A DNA stretch of 64,000 bases from Ectothiorhodospira sp. BSL-9. GTDB taxonomy: Bacteria > Pseudomonadota > Gammaproteobacteria > Ectothiorhodospirales > Ectothiorhodospiraceae. A program made the translations under genes and the position numbers. The notes below the pieces were generated by a model that was given only the letters and a program-made list of their open reading frames with translations, was not told the DNA's origin and did not search any database. Every line of letters starts with the position of its first letter. The stretch's first letter is position 1. The stretch lies in the NCBI RefSeq assembly GCF_001632845.1, contig NZ_CP011994.1, positions 3,420,001 to 3,484,000 on the forward strand. The letters run 5' to 3'. Shown here piece after piece: positions 35,267-44,407 of the stretch.

Positions 35267-35950
35267 ATGATCACAATCCGTCCGGCAGAAGAAAGAGGCC
35301 ACACCCACATCGACTGGCTGGACAGTCGGCACAGCTTCTCATTCGGGGAGTACTACGATCCGGAGCAGATGGGGGTTTCCGCCCTCAGGGTGATCAACGA
35401 CGATCACGTGGCGCCCGGCGCCGGCTTCCCGCCCCACCCCCATCGGGACATGGAAATCATCACCTACATGCTTGAGGGGGCCATTGAGCACCGGGACAAC
35501 ACCGGGGGGCACTGCGTGCTCCATGCCGGTGAGGTGCAGGTGATGAGCGCCGGCAGCGGCATCGTCCATAGCGAGGTCAATGCCTCCAGCGAGAACCCCC
35601 TGCACCTGCTGCAAATCTGGATACTGCCCCACACCCAACGGGTGGCGCCGGGTTATGCACAACGGGCCTTCCCACCGTCCCCCGGGCTGTGCCTGCTGGT
35701 GTCTCCCGACGGTGATCAGGACTCGCTCACCATCCACCAGGACGCTAGACTCTTTCGCGCCACCCTGGAGCGCGCCCCCATCACTTATGAGCCCGAACGT
35801 CATCGCAATCAGTACATCCACGTGGCCCGGGGCAGCCTCACGGTGAACGGTGAAGTTCTGAACGAGGGGGATGCCGCCGCCATCCAGGATGAACTGGCCA
35901 TTGTGCTGGAAAGCGAGGATGCCGAAGCGCTGCTGTTTGATCTGCCCTGA
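35267..35950 (+). CDS. Pirin-family protein (YhaK-like cupin)
   Basis: Bicupin of 227 residues. The N-terminal cupin has the metal-binding pattern FPPHPHRDMEIITYMLEG with the two pirin His residues, followed by GHCVLHAGEVQVMSAGSGIVHSE; the His of VHSE and a Glu complete the site. Some pirins are quercetin 2,3-dioxygenases, others have signalling roles; this one cannot be placed further. The start at 35267 (MITIRPAEERGH) matches the family N-terminus; AGGGA lies 9 bases upstream. Confidence 0.92.
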   Translation: MITIRPAEERGHTHIDWLDSRHSFSFGEYYDPEQMGVSALRVINDDHVAPGAGFPPHPHRDMEIITYMLEGAIEHRDNTGGHCVLHAGEVQVMSAGSGIVHSEVNASSENPLHLLQIWILPHTQRVAPGYAQRAFPPSPGLCLLVSPDGDQDSLTIHQDARLFRATLERAPITYEPERHRNQYIHVARGSLTVNGEVLNEGDAAAIQDELAIVLESEDAEALLFDLP

Positions 35951-35979
35951 AAAGGCTTTGGGCCCGTCTTCCACCGCAC

Positions 35980-35985
35980 TATAAT
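35980..35985 (+). promoter_or_regulatory. Perfect -10 box six bases before the T2SS-N-like gene
   Basis: TATAAT at 35980-35985, with the ATG at 35992. Transcription would start at or next to the A of the start codon, so the message could be leaderless. The -35 region 17 bases upstream (TTTGGG) is poor. Confidence 0.5.
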
Positions 35986-35991
35986 GGCGGA

Positions 35992-36789
35992 ATGCGCCGA
36001 CTCTTCCTGTTCTTCCTCATCGCCCTTTTCCTGCTGGCCCTGCTGCTGACCTCAGCAGCGTGGGTGCTGGCACAAACCCCCATGACCACCTTGCAGGAAA
36101 CTGCCAGCCGGCACCTGCCGGTGCCCGCCGCCCTGGCCAGGATGGATATGGAGGGGTCTTTGGGTCGCGGGCAGGTCAGCCAAGTGAGCCTGCCACCAGT
36201 CGCCGGGGTGGACCTGGGCCCGGCAGATGTTCAGTGGGAGCTGCGCCCCATGCAGGCAATCACAGGGCGAGTGGTGGCCGATGTCGAGGCCACCACGGCG
36301 GATGGCCGGTTCCAGGGCGTGGCCAGCCGCGGCATGTCGGGTTGGCGCGTTGCCGACGGTCATGGCCACATGCCCGCTGCCAAGCTGGGGCGGATGCTGC
36401 AGGGGGCGGGCCTGAATGATGCCGGGCTGGGCGGCACCCTGTCACTGGATCTGCATCGGCTTGATATGACGGACGAGGGGGAGCTCCGATCCGCCAGCGG
36501 CCGATTCCGCTGGCACAATGCTGTCATCGAGGCGGATCAATCCGTCCCGCTGGGAGATCTGAGCGGCGATTTCACCGCCAAGGGTCGTGAGTTCAAAGGG
36601 ACATTCACCGACCAGGGGGGGCCACTCGCCCTGCAAGGGGAAGTGTCCGGCCATCTGACCCAAGGCCGAGTGCGTCTCGATGCCACGGCCTCTCCCCGAG
36701 ACCCTGACGACCCGGCGCTGGCACGAGCCCTTTCAGAAGTGGGGGAACGGAGCGGCAACGACTACGTGATTCGTCTGCAAAGACCCTGA
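35992..36789 (+). CDS. Type II secretion system protein N-like protein (GspN-like)
   Basis: Protein of 265 residues with an N-terminal membrane helix (LFLFFLIALFLLALLLTSAA) and a periplasmic domain. The pattern ARMDMEGSLGRGQVSQVSLP, LGPADVQWELRP and the C-terminal GEVSGHLTQGRVRLDA resemble the T2SSN family, whose members repeat such short beta-strand blocks. No other type II secretion genes are in the window. There is no ribosome site; see the -10 box at 35980. The assignment is by overall pattern, not by a sharp motif. Confidence 0.6.
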   Translation: MRRLFLFFLIALFLLALLLTSAAWVLAQTPMTTLQETASRHLPVPAALARMDMEGSLGRGQVSQVSLPPVAGVDLGPADVQWELRPMQAITGRVVADVEATTADGRFQGVASRGMSGWRVADGHGHMPAAKLGRMLQGAGLNDAGLGGTLSLDLHRLDMTDEGELRSASGRFRWHNAVIEADQSVPLGDLSGDFTAKGREFKGTFTDQGGPLALQGEVSGHLTQGRVRLDATASPRDPDDPALARALSEVGERSGNDYVIRLQRP

Positions 36790-36856
36790 GCCCCGAGAGG
36801 TTCTGCAGCGTGCTATGGTTGGAGCATGGCTGGCGAGTAACTGAAGGAGATGCTTC

Positions 36857-37204
36857 ATGGAGCACACCGCTAACACTTCCCTGCTCATCGCCATCGTCAC
36901 CGACGATGTGTCGGACAAGGCGCTGGATGTCGCTGATCGCTCCGGTATCTCCGGGGTCACGATGGTACCCGCCAGCGGCATCGGGTCCCCCCCTATCAAG
37001 ACCTTTTTCGGCCTGACCTTTCAAAGCGCGATGACCCTCTTGTTCTGGATCGCCGATACCGAGGTGGCCAATCGCACTGCCCTGCAACTGCGCAACGAGC
37101 TCAATCTGGATTCCCCTCGTCAGGGCCTGGCGTTGACGCTGCCTGTGGATCGACTCTACGGGTTGAACATCAACCAGCCGGAAACTCCCCCCACTACCCC
37201 ATGA
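36857..37204 (+). CDS. P-II-like signalling protein
   Basis: A 115-residue protein with the beta-alpha-beta pattern of P-II proteins: LLIAIVTDDVSDKALDVADRSGISGVTMVP at the N-terminus and a long segment IKTFFGLTFQSAMTLLFWIADTEVANR where GlnB has the T-loop region. The uridylylation tyrosine motif of GlnB is absent, so it is a P-II-like relative rather than a nitrogen regulator. AAGGAG lies 7 bases before the ATG. It is followed by a tRNA operon, with no partner gene next to it to suggest a target. Confidence 0.7.
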   Translation: MEHTANTSLLIAIVTDDVSDKALDVADRSGISGVTMVPASGIGSPPIKTFFGLTFQSAMTLLFWIADTEVANRTALQLRNELNLDSPRQGLALTLPVDRLYGLNINQPETPPTTP

Positions 37205-37249
37205 CGACACACCGCACTAACCCTTTTGATTCAAGAAGATGAAAAAAGG

Positions 37250-37277
37250 TTGACAGTGGCGCGCGGGGCTGTAGAAT
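37250..37277 (+). promoter_or_regulatory. Promoter of the tRNA-Gly gene
   Basis: TTGACA (37250-37255), a 16-base spacer and TAGAAT (37272-37277), 17 bases before the tRNA. Confidence 0.8.
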
Positions 37278-37294
37278 ACGCACCCATCAGCGAC

Positions 37295-37370
<76 letters not shown>

Positions 37371-37380
37371 GATCTTCCCA

Positions 37381-37409
37381 AAACCTCGGCGCAGCCGGGG
37401 TTTTTTGTT
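37381..37409 (+). terminator. Rho-independent terminator after tRNA-Gly
   Basis: CCTCGGC, a GCA loop and GCCGGGG followed by TTTTTTGTTT. Confidence 0.85.
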
Positions 37410-37447
37410 TGACCCAGGGGGATGGTACCATTCCCTTATAGCCCAAA

Positions 37448-37521
37448 GGCTGGGTGGCAGAGTGGTTATGCAGCGGCCTGCAAAGCCGTGTACGCCGGTT
37501 CGATTCCGACCCCAGCCTCCA
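37448..37521 (+). tRNA. tRNA-Cys (GCA)
   Basis: 74-nt cloverleaf: acceptor GGCTGGG/CCCAGCC, anticodon GCA in CGGCCTGCAAAGCCG, T arm CCGGTTCGATTCCGA and encoded CCA at 37519-37521. Confidence 0.96.
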
Positions 37522-37532
37522 TTATTCTTCAC

Positions 37533-37570
37533 AAAAAGCCCGCCGATCCCAACAGATCGGCGGGCTTTTT
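37533..37570 (+). terminator. Rho-independent terminator after tRNA-Cys
   Basis: A 16-bp stem AAAAAGCCCGCCGATC / GATCGGCGGGCTTTTT with a six-base loop and a T-run. The following 237 bases to the lipoprotein gene hold nothing recognisable. Confidence 0.95.
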
Positions 37571-37807
37571 GCTTAGGCGCCGATCCTTTAATCACCCGAT
37601 CCTGTTCCTGTGAAATCACTCACAGCACGACGTGACCAAGCATAGTTCATTCGGAGATGAAGGGTGAACCAGGCAGACCCCGCGTCACTCGGCCTTAAGA
37701 AACGTGACCAAAGGCTCTGCCTTTTGCCAACAACTGGGCATACAATCCAGTTGCCCTCAACCCCATTTCTCGAATCGTCGGTGGATGAACCGATCAAGGA
37801 GATCATC

Positions 37808-38116
37808 ATGATACATCGCAAATTACTTCCCGCTGTCGTTACGGCCATGGTCACCGCCCTGCCCTTCGCCATCCTGGTGGGCTGCTCCGATCCCGGCCCG
37901 GCAGAAGAGGCCGGCGAGTCCGTGGACGAAACCATGGAAGACGCACAGGATCAGTTCGACGATGCTGTGGATGCCGTGGAGGATGCCGCTGACGAGGCCG
38001 CCGAGGCTGTTGGCGACATGGTGGATGAGCCCGGTCCGGCCGAAGAGGCTGGGCGCGAGGTGGACGACGCCGTTGAGGAAGTGGAAGAGGCTGGCGAAGA
38101 ACTGATGGAAGACTGA
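37808..38116 (+). CDS. Acidic low-complexity lipoprotein
   Basis: 102 residues. The N-terminus is a lipoprotein signal with lipobox ILVGC, the Cys at residue 26. The mature part is almost entirely Asp, Glu, Ala, Val and Gly, contains PGPAEEAG twice about 45 residues apart and has helix-forming heptad spacing (DAVDAVEDAADEAAEAV). AAGGAG lies 6 bases before the ATG. It resembles small acidic surface or outer-membrane lipoproteins of halophiles; no enzymatic motif is seen. Confidence 0.8.
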   Translation: MIHRKLLPAVVTAMVTALPFAILVGCSDPGPAEEAGESVDETMEDAQDQFDDAVDAVEDAADEAAEAVGDMVDEPGPAEEAGREVDDAVEEVEEAGEELMED

Positions 38117-38245
38117 TACCGTTCGTCGGCCATATCGTGGGGGGCACTCCGGTACCCCCCATTTGAGCCTTGCTGCGCGTCACACATTTTTTTTGATCGT
38201 TTACAATTCCACGGCTCTTATACTTTCCTTTCACGGGAGTGCGCT

Positions 38246-39175
38246 GTGGTCGAAATCACCAGGGCCTTGAATCTGAACGCAGAGCAGGAAGCCCTGATCG
38301 ACATGCACAGTTTTCTGAATGTGCTCAACGTATTGGCCTGTGAACTGGACCTCATGGCCTATGGCCTGGGGTATTCCCCGCCCCTTCAGGAAGCCCTTGC
38401 GCTGGTCCACGCGTTCGCAGACGCCCTGCAGGACCCGGAGCAAGCCGCCTCGTGGTTGGCCGACCCACAGTCCCTGCAGACCCGCATCCACACGCTGATC
38501 AGCGAGGCCCTGGAAGGCATCGATCTGGATGAGGAATTGTATGCGTCCACCGACAATATCGAATCCATCCTGGCAGTCCTTGGCACTCGCGTGCGCGAAC
38601 TGGAGGCCCGTTCGGGTGAGCCACTGGGCTGGACCTGGCTGGAGGTCGCCCCATTACGGTCAGACTTCTGGCAGCTGCTACTCGCCATCGAAAAGAACAG
38701 CAAGGGACGCTATCGCATCACTCAGAACATCGCCGAACAACAGCCGGACGATTACCTCATCAAGGTGGATATTGATAGCCTGGAGGGCGACCACCTCTAT
38801 GTACCCGCCATCTTCCAGGATGTGATGCGTGACCTGTTGGCCAACGCCCGCAAATACACCTCACCCGGCGGACGCATCCTGGCCGGGCTGAAGGAAACCG
38901 AGCGCGAAATCCGTTTTGTGGTGGACGACACCGGCATGGGGATTCCTCCCCACCAGATCGAGGGTATCGTCGAGTTTGGCGTGCGAGGTGAAAACGTCCG
39001 TGACAGGCCCACCCGGGGCGGCGGCTTCGGCCTCACCAAGGCTTACTGGGTGGTGCGCCATTGCAACGGGCGCATGTGGATCGACTCCGACCTGGGAGTC
39101 GGCACCCACATCGAGATCATCCTGCCCCGACCCAGGCCTCAGACTGCCCCCTCCCAGCCAACCTCCGCTGTTTGA
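38246..39175 (+). CDS. Sensor histidine kinase without input domain
   Basis: 309 residues, no membrane helix. A possible phospho-acceptor is His21 in DMHSFLNVLNVLACEL. The ATPase domain is clear: N box VMRDLLANARKYT, G1 VVDDTGMGIP, F/G2 TRGGGFGLTKAYWVV and a terminal GVGTHIEIILP. The region between (residues 40-160) has no recognised fold. No response regulator is adjacent, so it is an orphan. The start is GTG at 38246 with GGGAG 6 bases upstream. Confidence 0.85.
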   Translation: MVEITRALNLNAEQEALIDMHSFLNVLNVLACELDLMAYGLGYSPPLQEALALVHAFADALQDPEQAASWLADPQSLQTRIHTLISEALEGIDLDEELYASTDNIESILAVLGTRVRELEARSGEPLGWTWLEVAPLRSDFWQLLLAIEKNSKGRYRITQNIAEQQPDDYLIKVDIDSLEGDHLYVPAIFQDVMRDLLANARKYTSPGGRILAGLKETEREIRFVVDDTGMGIPPHQIEGIVEFGVRGENVRDRPTRGGGFGLTKAYWVVRHCNGRMWIDSDLGVGTHIEIILPRPRPQTAPSQPTSAV

Positions 39176-39195
39176 ACATACCCCCGGAGGCAGGT

Positions 39196-40179
39196 TCAGC
39201 GATTCACATCAATGACAGTACGACCGCGCACCTGCCCCGCCAGGATCTTCTCCGCCAGGGGAATCACGTCGTCCAGACCCACGTCGCTGGTCATGGCCTC
39301 CAGCTTATCCGTGTCCAGTTCCGTGGCCAGACACTCCCAGGCCTCCAGGCGACGCTCCATGGGCGCATAGACGCTGTCCACTCCCAGCAGATTCACGCCC
39401 CGCAGGATGAACGGGGCCACCGTGGCAGGCAGATCCATGCCCTGAGCCAGACCGCAGGCGGTCACGCTGCCACCGTACTGGGTGGTGGAAAGTACATTGG
39501 CCAGGGTCTGACTCCCCACTGTATCCACCGCCGCCGCCCAGCGGGTCTTGCCCAGCGGCTTCCCGGGGCCGGAGAGTTCATCCCGGTGGATCACTTCAGA
39601 TGCCCCCAGGGCCTTGAGGTGATCCGCCTCCTCGGTGCGGCCGGTGGAGGCCACCACGTTGAAGCCACGGCCCGCCAGTAGTGCCACTGCCACGCTGCCC
39701 ACGCCGCCGTTGGCACCGGTGACCAGCACATCCCCCTTGTCCGGCGTGACGCCCTGGCGCACCAGCGCCAGCACGCAGAGCATGGCCGTGTAACCGGCAG
39801 TCCCCACCGCCATGGCCCGGCGCAGGGACAACGCAGAGGGCAGTGACACCAGCCATTCGCCCTTTACTCGGGCCTTCTGACTCATGCCACCGGGATGCCC
39901 CTCGCCGACCCCCCAGCCATTGAGGATCACCTCGTCACCGGGTTTGAAGCCCGGATGATCACTGGATTCCACTGTTCCGGAAAAATCGACCCCCGGCACC
40001 ATGGGGTATTTCCGCACCACGGGTGCCTTGCCGGTGATGGCCAGGCCATCCTTGTAGTTCAGGGTGGAATAGGCCACCTGAACAGTCACGTCCCCCTCGG
40101 GCAGGTCCGCATCTGTCCGGGATTCGATACTGGCGGTGACCCCTTCATCGTTCTTGTTCAGCACAATGGCTCGATGCAT
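39196..40179 (-). CDS. acuI: AcuI/YhdH-type NADPH-dependent acryloyl-CoA reductase
   Basis: MDR-superfamily oxidoreductase, 327 residues. Family blocks: [44 protein letters not shown] and the nucleotide loop [13 protein letters not shown]. YhdH/AcuI members reduce acryloyl-CoA to propionyl-CoA and protect against acrylate; this fits the motifs GHPGG and the missing zinc ligands. GGAGG lies 9 bases before the ATG at 40179; the longer frame to 40254 is not supported. Confidence 0.9.
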   Translation of the reverse strand: MHRAIVLNKNDEGVTASIESRTDADLPEGDVTVQVAYSTLNYKDGLAITGKAPVVRKYPMVPGVDFSGTVESSDHPGFKPGDEVILNGWGVGEGHPGGMSQKARVKGEWLVSLPSALSLRRAMAVGTAGYTAMLCVLALVRQGVTPDKGDVLVTGANGGVGSVAVALLAGRGFNVVASTGRTEEADHLKALGASEVIHRDELSGPGKPLGKTRWAAAVDTVGSQTLANVLSTTQYGGSVTACGLAQGMDLPATVAPFILRGVNLLGVDSVYAPMERRLEAWECLATELDTDKLEAMTSDVGLDDVIPLAEKILAGQVRGRTVIDVNR

Positions 40180-40371
40180 GACGGTTTTCCTCCGAAGGTG
40201 CGGGTGTAAGGGCCGAGGCATTGAACCCGGCGTGACAGCTTGCCAGACTGTCATGGTGTGAAAAACCCCCCGAGGATATTCCCATGACCTTCTGGGTGAA
40301 GGAACCGGGACAGCAGTGCCGCGCTCTCATCCCGCTGGAATGGATGAAGACACCATGAGGACGGATACACA

Positions 40372-41313
40372 GTGACTACCCATGAAAAGCCCACGGATCT
40401 GACCGGCCGCATCGACGCCGTTCTGGATCAACTCAATACGGTGATCTACGGCAAGGCCACCCCCGTACGCCTGTCCCTGGCCTGCCTGCTGGCCCGTGGG
40501 CACCTGCTGGTGGAGGACCTGCCCGGGGTGGGCAAGACCACCCTGGCCCATGGCCTGGCCCGCACCCTGGGGCTGCAGTTCCAGCGAATCCAGTTCACCA
40601 GCGATCTGCTGCCGGCCGACATCCTGGGGGTGTCCATGTTCAGCAGCGAGCGCCAGCGGTTCGAGTTTCACCCGGGGCCGATCTTCTCCCAACTGATCCT
40701 GGCGGACGAGATCAACCGTGCCACGCCCAAGTCACAAAGCGCCCTGCTGGAGGCCATGGAGGAACAGCAGGTCACCGCAGAGGGGGTGACCCGGCGTTTG
40801 CCGGAACCCTTCTTCGTCATCGCCACCCAGAACCCCCAGGAGCAGATCGGCACCTTCCCCTTGCCAGAGTCCCAGATGGATCGGTTCCTCATGCGGATTC
40901 ATGTGGGCTATCCCGATGCCCGTGCGGAGCGGGCCCTGTTGCGGGGGCGGGACCGGCGCGAACTGCTGGAGGAGTTGCCGGCGCAACTGGAAGACGGCCA
41001 ACTGATGCAACTTCAGGAGCAGGTGGCGCAGGTTCACGTCTCCGACGCCCTGCTGGATTACGTCCAGGCCCTGATCGCCCATTCCCGTCAGCCAGGCCTT
41101 TATCAGATGGGTCTGTCCCCGCGAGCGGGCCTGGCACTGATGCGGGCCTGTCAGGCCTGGGCGCTGGTGAATCACCGGGACCATGTGGTGCCCGAGGACG
41201 TGCAGGCCATCCTGCCCTCGGTGGCCGGACACCGGCTGCGCCTGGTGGAATCCCCCACCATGGCCCCGGCGCAGGTGATTCAGGGCCTGATCGAGGCGGT
41301 CCCGGTACCCTGA
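40372..41313 (+). CDS. MoxR-type AAA+ ATPase
   Basis: 313-residue chaperone-like AAA+ protein. Walker A EDLPGVGKTTLAHGLA, the helix-insert QFTSDLLPADILGVS, Walker B LILADEINRATPKSQSALLEAM and sensor I ATQNPQEQIGTFPLPESQ are intact. The start is GTG at 40372; GAGG is 11 bases upstream, somewhat far. It begins the MoxR-DUF58-transglutaminase operon, a common bacterial trio whose ATPase probably helps assemble or activate a partner. Confidence 0.93.
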   Translation: MTTHEKPTDLTGRIDAVLDQLNTVIYGKATPVRLSLACLLARGHLLVEDLPGVGKTTLAHGLARTLGLQFQRIQFTSDLLPADILGVSMFSSERQRFEFHPGPIFSQLILADEINRATPKSQSALLEAMEEQQVTAEGVTRRLPEPFFVIATQNPQEQIGTFPLPESQMDRFLMRIHVGYPDARAERALLRGRDRRELLEELPAQLEDGQLMQLQEQVAQVHVSDALLDYVQALIAHSRQPGLYQMGLSPRAGLALMRACQAWALVNHRDHVVPEDVQAILPSVAGHRLRLVESPTMAPAQVIQGLIEAVPVP

Positions 41314-41314
41314 C

Positions 41315-42313
41315 ATGAAGACTGCCACTGCCTGGTTTGGTCGCACTCATCAGGGGCTCAGAGAGAGGGCAATCCGCTGGATCACCCGGCGCCAGCGCCC
41401 CGAGGGTCGGCAACTCACCCTGGATAGGCGCTGCATCTACATCCTGCCCACCCGTCAGGGGTATACCTTTGCCATGGTGCTGGTGGTGATGCTGCTGGGG
41501 GCCATCAACTACAGCAACAGCATGGCCTTCATGCTCACCTTCCTGCTGGCCGCCCTGGGAGCCAATGCCATGTGGCACACCCACCGCAACCTGCTCGGCC
41601 TGCGCATCACCCGTCAGCCGGCCACGCCGGTCTTTGCCGGGCAGACCGCGCAGTTCACCTACACGGTAGACAACCCCAGCCGGGTATCGCGGCGCGGGTT
41701 GCTGCTGGAGGCCCCGGAACAATCTCCCATCGAGTTCGCGGTCAACGCCCGGGAACACACCCCGGTCACCCTGAACCTGCGGGCACGGCGGCGCGGTGTA
41801 CTGCGACCGGGCCGACTGCGGCTGCATACCCGCTACCCCCTGGGGCTGTTCCGCGCCTGGTCATGGCTCAATTTCGACGAGTCCGTGCTGGTCTATCCGC
41901 AGCCGATCCCGGTTGAACAGACACTCAGCGGCGACGGTGAAGACACCGAACCGCAAACCACCCGCAACCGGGCAGGTGAAGAGTTCACCGGGGTGCGGGC
42001 GTATGCACCTGGGGATTCTCCCCGGCGACTGGACTGGAAGGCCCTGGCCCGTACCGGCGACATGTACACCAAAGAGTTCCACGAACTACAGGGCGGCCAG
42101 ACCTGGCTGGACTGGGAAGGCCTGCCCGCCGCGGACATGGAGACCCGTCTCTCCATGCTCTGTCACCTGGTACTGGAGGCCCACCGCAAGAAATTGCGCT
42201 TTGGTCTGCGCATGCCCGGAGTGGAGATCGAGCCAGCCACGGGCGAGCGTCATCGACAACGCTGCCTGGAGCAACTGGCCTGCTTCGCACTGCCTGCGGG
42301 GGAAAGTCCATGA
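41315..42313 (+). CDS. DUF58-domain membrane protein
   Basis: 332 residues, starting one base after the MoxR stop. Two N-terminal helices (GYTFAMVLVVMLLGAINY and MAFMLTFLLAALGANAMW) are followed by a cytoplasmic DUF58 domain with the marker EFTGVRAYAPGDSPRRLDWKALARTGDMYTKEF (residues 227-258, in blocks). DUF58 proteins have a von Willebrand-like fold and form sets with MoxR. Its stop overlaps the next start (ATGA). Confidence 0.92.
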   Translation: MKTATAWFGRTHQGLRERAIRWITRRQRPEGRQLTLDRRCIYILPTRQGYTFAMVLVVMLLGAINYSNSMAFMLTFLLAALGANAMWHTHRNLLGLRITRQPATPVFAGQTAQFTYTVDNPSRVSRRGLLLEAPEQSPIEFAVNAREHTPVTLNLRARRRGVLRPGRLRLHTRYPLGLFRAWSWLNFDESVLVYPQPIPVEQTLSGDGEDTEPQTTRNRAGEEFTGVRAYAPGDSPRRLDWKALARTGDMYTKEFHELQGGQTWLDWEGLPAADMETRLSMLCHLVLEAHRKKLRFGLRMPGVEIEPATGERHRQRCLEQLACFALPAGESP

Positions 42314-44328
42314 GACTGTTCACACCCGCTCCCGCCATGTTCGCCCTGCCCCGGGAGGAACGCCTGCCGCAACGCTCGAATGCGTTGCCCTGGCTGATCT
42401 TCGCCCTGTGTTTTGCCATGCTGCCGCACCTGTTCAACCAGCCGCCCTGGGTGGTGGCCATGGCGGCGCTGGCCATGGGCTGGCGGGCGCTGGCCCATTG
42501 GGGTCGCATGCCCATGCCGGGCCGCTGGCTGCTGGTACTGCTCACCCTGGTCGCCACCGGTCTGGTGGTCACTCAATACGGCACCCTGTTCGGGCGCGAT
42601 GCGGGGGTGGCCCTGCTGATCCTGATGACGGGCCTGAAGTTGCTGGAGACGCGCGGCTTCCGGGACGCCATGCTGGGCATCTTCCTGGGTTATTTCGTGG
42701 TGATCACCAATTTCTTCTATTCCCAGGAGATCCCGCTGGCCCTGTATATGGTGGCGGCGGTCTTCGCCACCACCGCCGCCCTGGTGCGACTCAATGCCGG
42801 CGATGGCGCCCAGCCCTGGCGGGAATCCCTCTCCCTGGCGGGTCTGATGCTGGCCCAGGCCCTGCCCCTGATGATCATCCTGTTCCTGCTGTTTCCACGC
42901 CTGCCCGGGCCGCTGTGGGGCATGCCCCAGGATGAATCCGCCGGCATCACCGGGCTGTCCGACAGCATGTCGCCCGGCTCCATCAGTGACTTGCTGCAAT
43001 CCGATGCCCCGGCCTTTCGGGTGTCCTTTGCCGGAGACATCCCGGACCAGAATCTGCGCTATTGGCGCGGCCCGGTGTTCTGGGAGTACGACGGCCGCAC
43101 CTGGCGCTTCGGTCGTGACCGGGGCGAGGCGCCGCCCCAGCCCGTGGCCATCGATGAAGACGACACTTTTACCTACACGGTCAATCTGGAGCCCCATGAC
43201 GGACGCTGGCTGCTGGCCCTGGATATTCCCCTGACCACGCCCCAGGACGCCCGCATGACCGCTGATCACGATCTGGTGTCCCGGCGCCCCGTGCGCAGTC
43301 TGATTCAATACAGTGTGTCCTCCCTGCCCGACCTGCCCCTGGAGCCGGTACTGAGTGACCGCCGGCGCAGTGCGGCCCTGGCGCTACCCGATGACACGGC
43401 ACCGCGGGCACGGGCGCTGGCCCAGGGCTGGCGGGAGGCGCACGAGGAGGATGGTGCACTGGTCGGGGCAGCCCTGAGTTACTTCAACCAGGAGCCTTTC
43501 TTCTACACCCTCTCGCCGCCGCGCCTGCCACGGGACCCGGTGGATCAATTCCTGTTCGAGTCACGGGCGGGCTTTTGTGAGCACTATGCCAGCGCCTTCG
43601 TGGTGCTGATGCGCGCCGCCGGCATTCCGGCGCGGGTGGTCACGGGCTATCAGGGAGGGGAATACAACCGCATGGGGGATTATCTGCTGATCCGTCAGTC
43701 GGATGCCCATGCCTGGGCGGAGGTGTGGCTGGAGGATCGAGGCTGGGTCCGTGTGGACCCCACGGCCGCCGTGGCGCCGGAGCGCATCGAACAGGGGGTG
43801 CGCGCCGCCCTGTCCGACGATGCGGGCCTGCCGGACTACATGCTGCGCAGTCTGGACTGGGGGGCCATCCGCCTGCAGTTCGAGTTGTGGCGGGACAGTC
43901 TCGATTACTACTGGAGTGGCTGGGTGCTGGCCTTCGGGCCGGAGCGTCAGGCGGAACTGCTGGAACGCCTCGGCCTGGGCCGCCTGGACTGGCGCGGGAT
44001 GATCACCCTGATGGTGGTGCTGATCGGGCTGGTGGTGCTGATGTTCGCGGCCATCTTCCTGTGGCGCAACCGCTTGCCGGTGGCCGACCCCTTGTCGCTG
44101 GTCTATCGGCGCTTTTGCCGACGCCTGGGCCGTTGGGGGTTCGTGCGAGCTGCCCATGAGCCACCGATGGCATTCGCGCAGCGGGTCAGTCGGGAACGTC
44201 CTGATCTTGCGAAACCGGTGATGGCCTTCACGCGGGAATATGTGGCACTGAGGTACGGCAGTCGGCCTGATCCGGAACGGTTCAACGGTTTGCGGCGGCT
44301 GTTGAGACAGGTGCGACCGAAGCGGTAG
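42310..44328 (+). CDS. Membrane transglutaminase-like protein (TgpA-type, DUF3488)
   Basis: 672 residues. Five to seven N-terminal helices (about residues 20-210) precede a periplasmic transglutaminase core with the catalytic Cys in SRAGFCEHYASAFVVLMRA, the His in SDAHAWAEVWL and the Asp in WVRVDPTAAV. A last helix (MITLMVVLIGLVVLMFAAIFLW) and a C-terminal DUF4129-like cytosolic tail follow. In Pseudomonas, TgpA is essential; the substrate is unknown. A REP-like repeat lies just after the gene. Confidence 0.9.
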   Translation: MRLFTPAPAMFALPREERLPQRSNALPWLIFALCFAMLPHLFNQPPWVVAMAALAMGWRALAHWGRMPMPGRWLLVLLTLVATGLVVTQYGTLFGRDAGVALLILMTGLKLLETRGFRDAMLGIFLGYFVVITNFFYSQEIPLALYMVAAVFATTAALVRLNAGDGAQPWRESLSLAGLMLAQALPLMIILFLLFPRLPGPLWGMPQDESAGITGLSDSMSPGSISDLLQSDAPAFRVSFAGDIPDQNLRYWRGPVFWEYDGRTWRFGRDRGEAPPQPVAIDEDDTFTYTVNLEPHDGRWLLALDIPLTTPQDARMTADHDLVSRRPVRSLIQYSVSSLPDLPLEPVLSDRRRSAALALPDDTAPRARALAQGWREAHEEDGALVGAALSYFNQEPFFYTLSPPRLPRDPVDQFLFESRAGFCEHYASAFVVLMRAAGIPARVVTGYQGGEYNRMGDYLLIRQSDAHAWAEVWLEDRGWVRVDPTAAVAPERIEQGVRAALSDDAGLPDYMLRSLDWGAIRLQFELWRDSLDYYWSGWVLAFGPERQAELLERLGLGRLDWRGMITLMVVLIGLVVLMFAAIFLWRNRLPVADPLSLVYRRFCRRLGRWGFVRAAHEPPMAFAQRVSRERPDLAKPVMAFTREYVALRYGSRPDPERFNGLRRLLRQVRPKR

Positions 44329-44340
44329 TGGGGAGAACCG

Positions 44341-44390
44341 GTTAAAGCCCCTCTCCTTTTTAAGGAGAGGGGCTGGGGTGAGGGCGGGAC
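44341..44390. repeat. REP-like palindromic repeat, copy 2
   Basis: GTTAAAGCCCCTCTCC opens a 12-13 bp hairpin AGCCCCTCTCCT / AGGAGAGGGGCT (44346-44374), followed by GGGGTGAGGG. The start matches copy 1 at 33680. It separates convergent genes and may also act as a bidirectional terminator. Confidence 0.6.
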
Positions 44391-44407
44391 AGGCAAGGAG
44401 TGTCAGT

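Noticed and set aside
37410-37447. Separate promoter for tRNA-Cys
   Set aside because: TTGACC is present but no -10 lies at 16-18 bases; readthrough of the first terminator or a weak promoter cannot be told apart.
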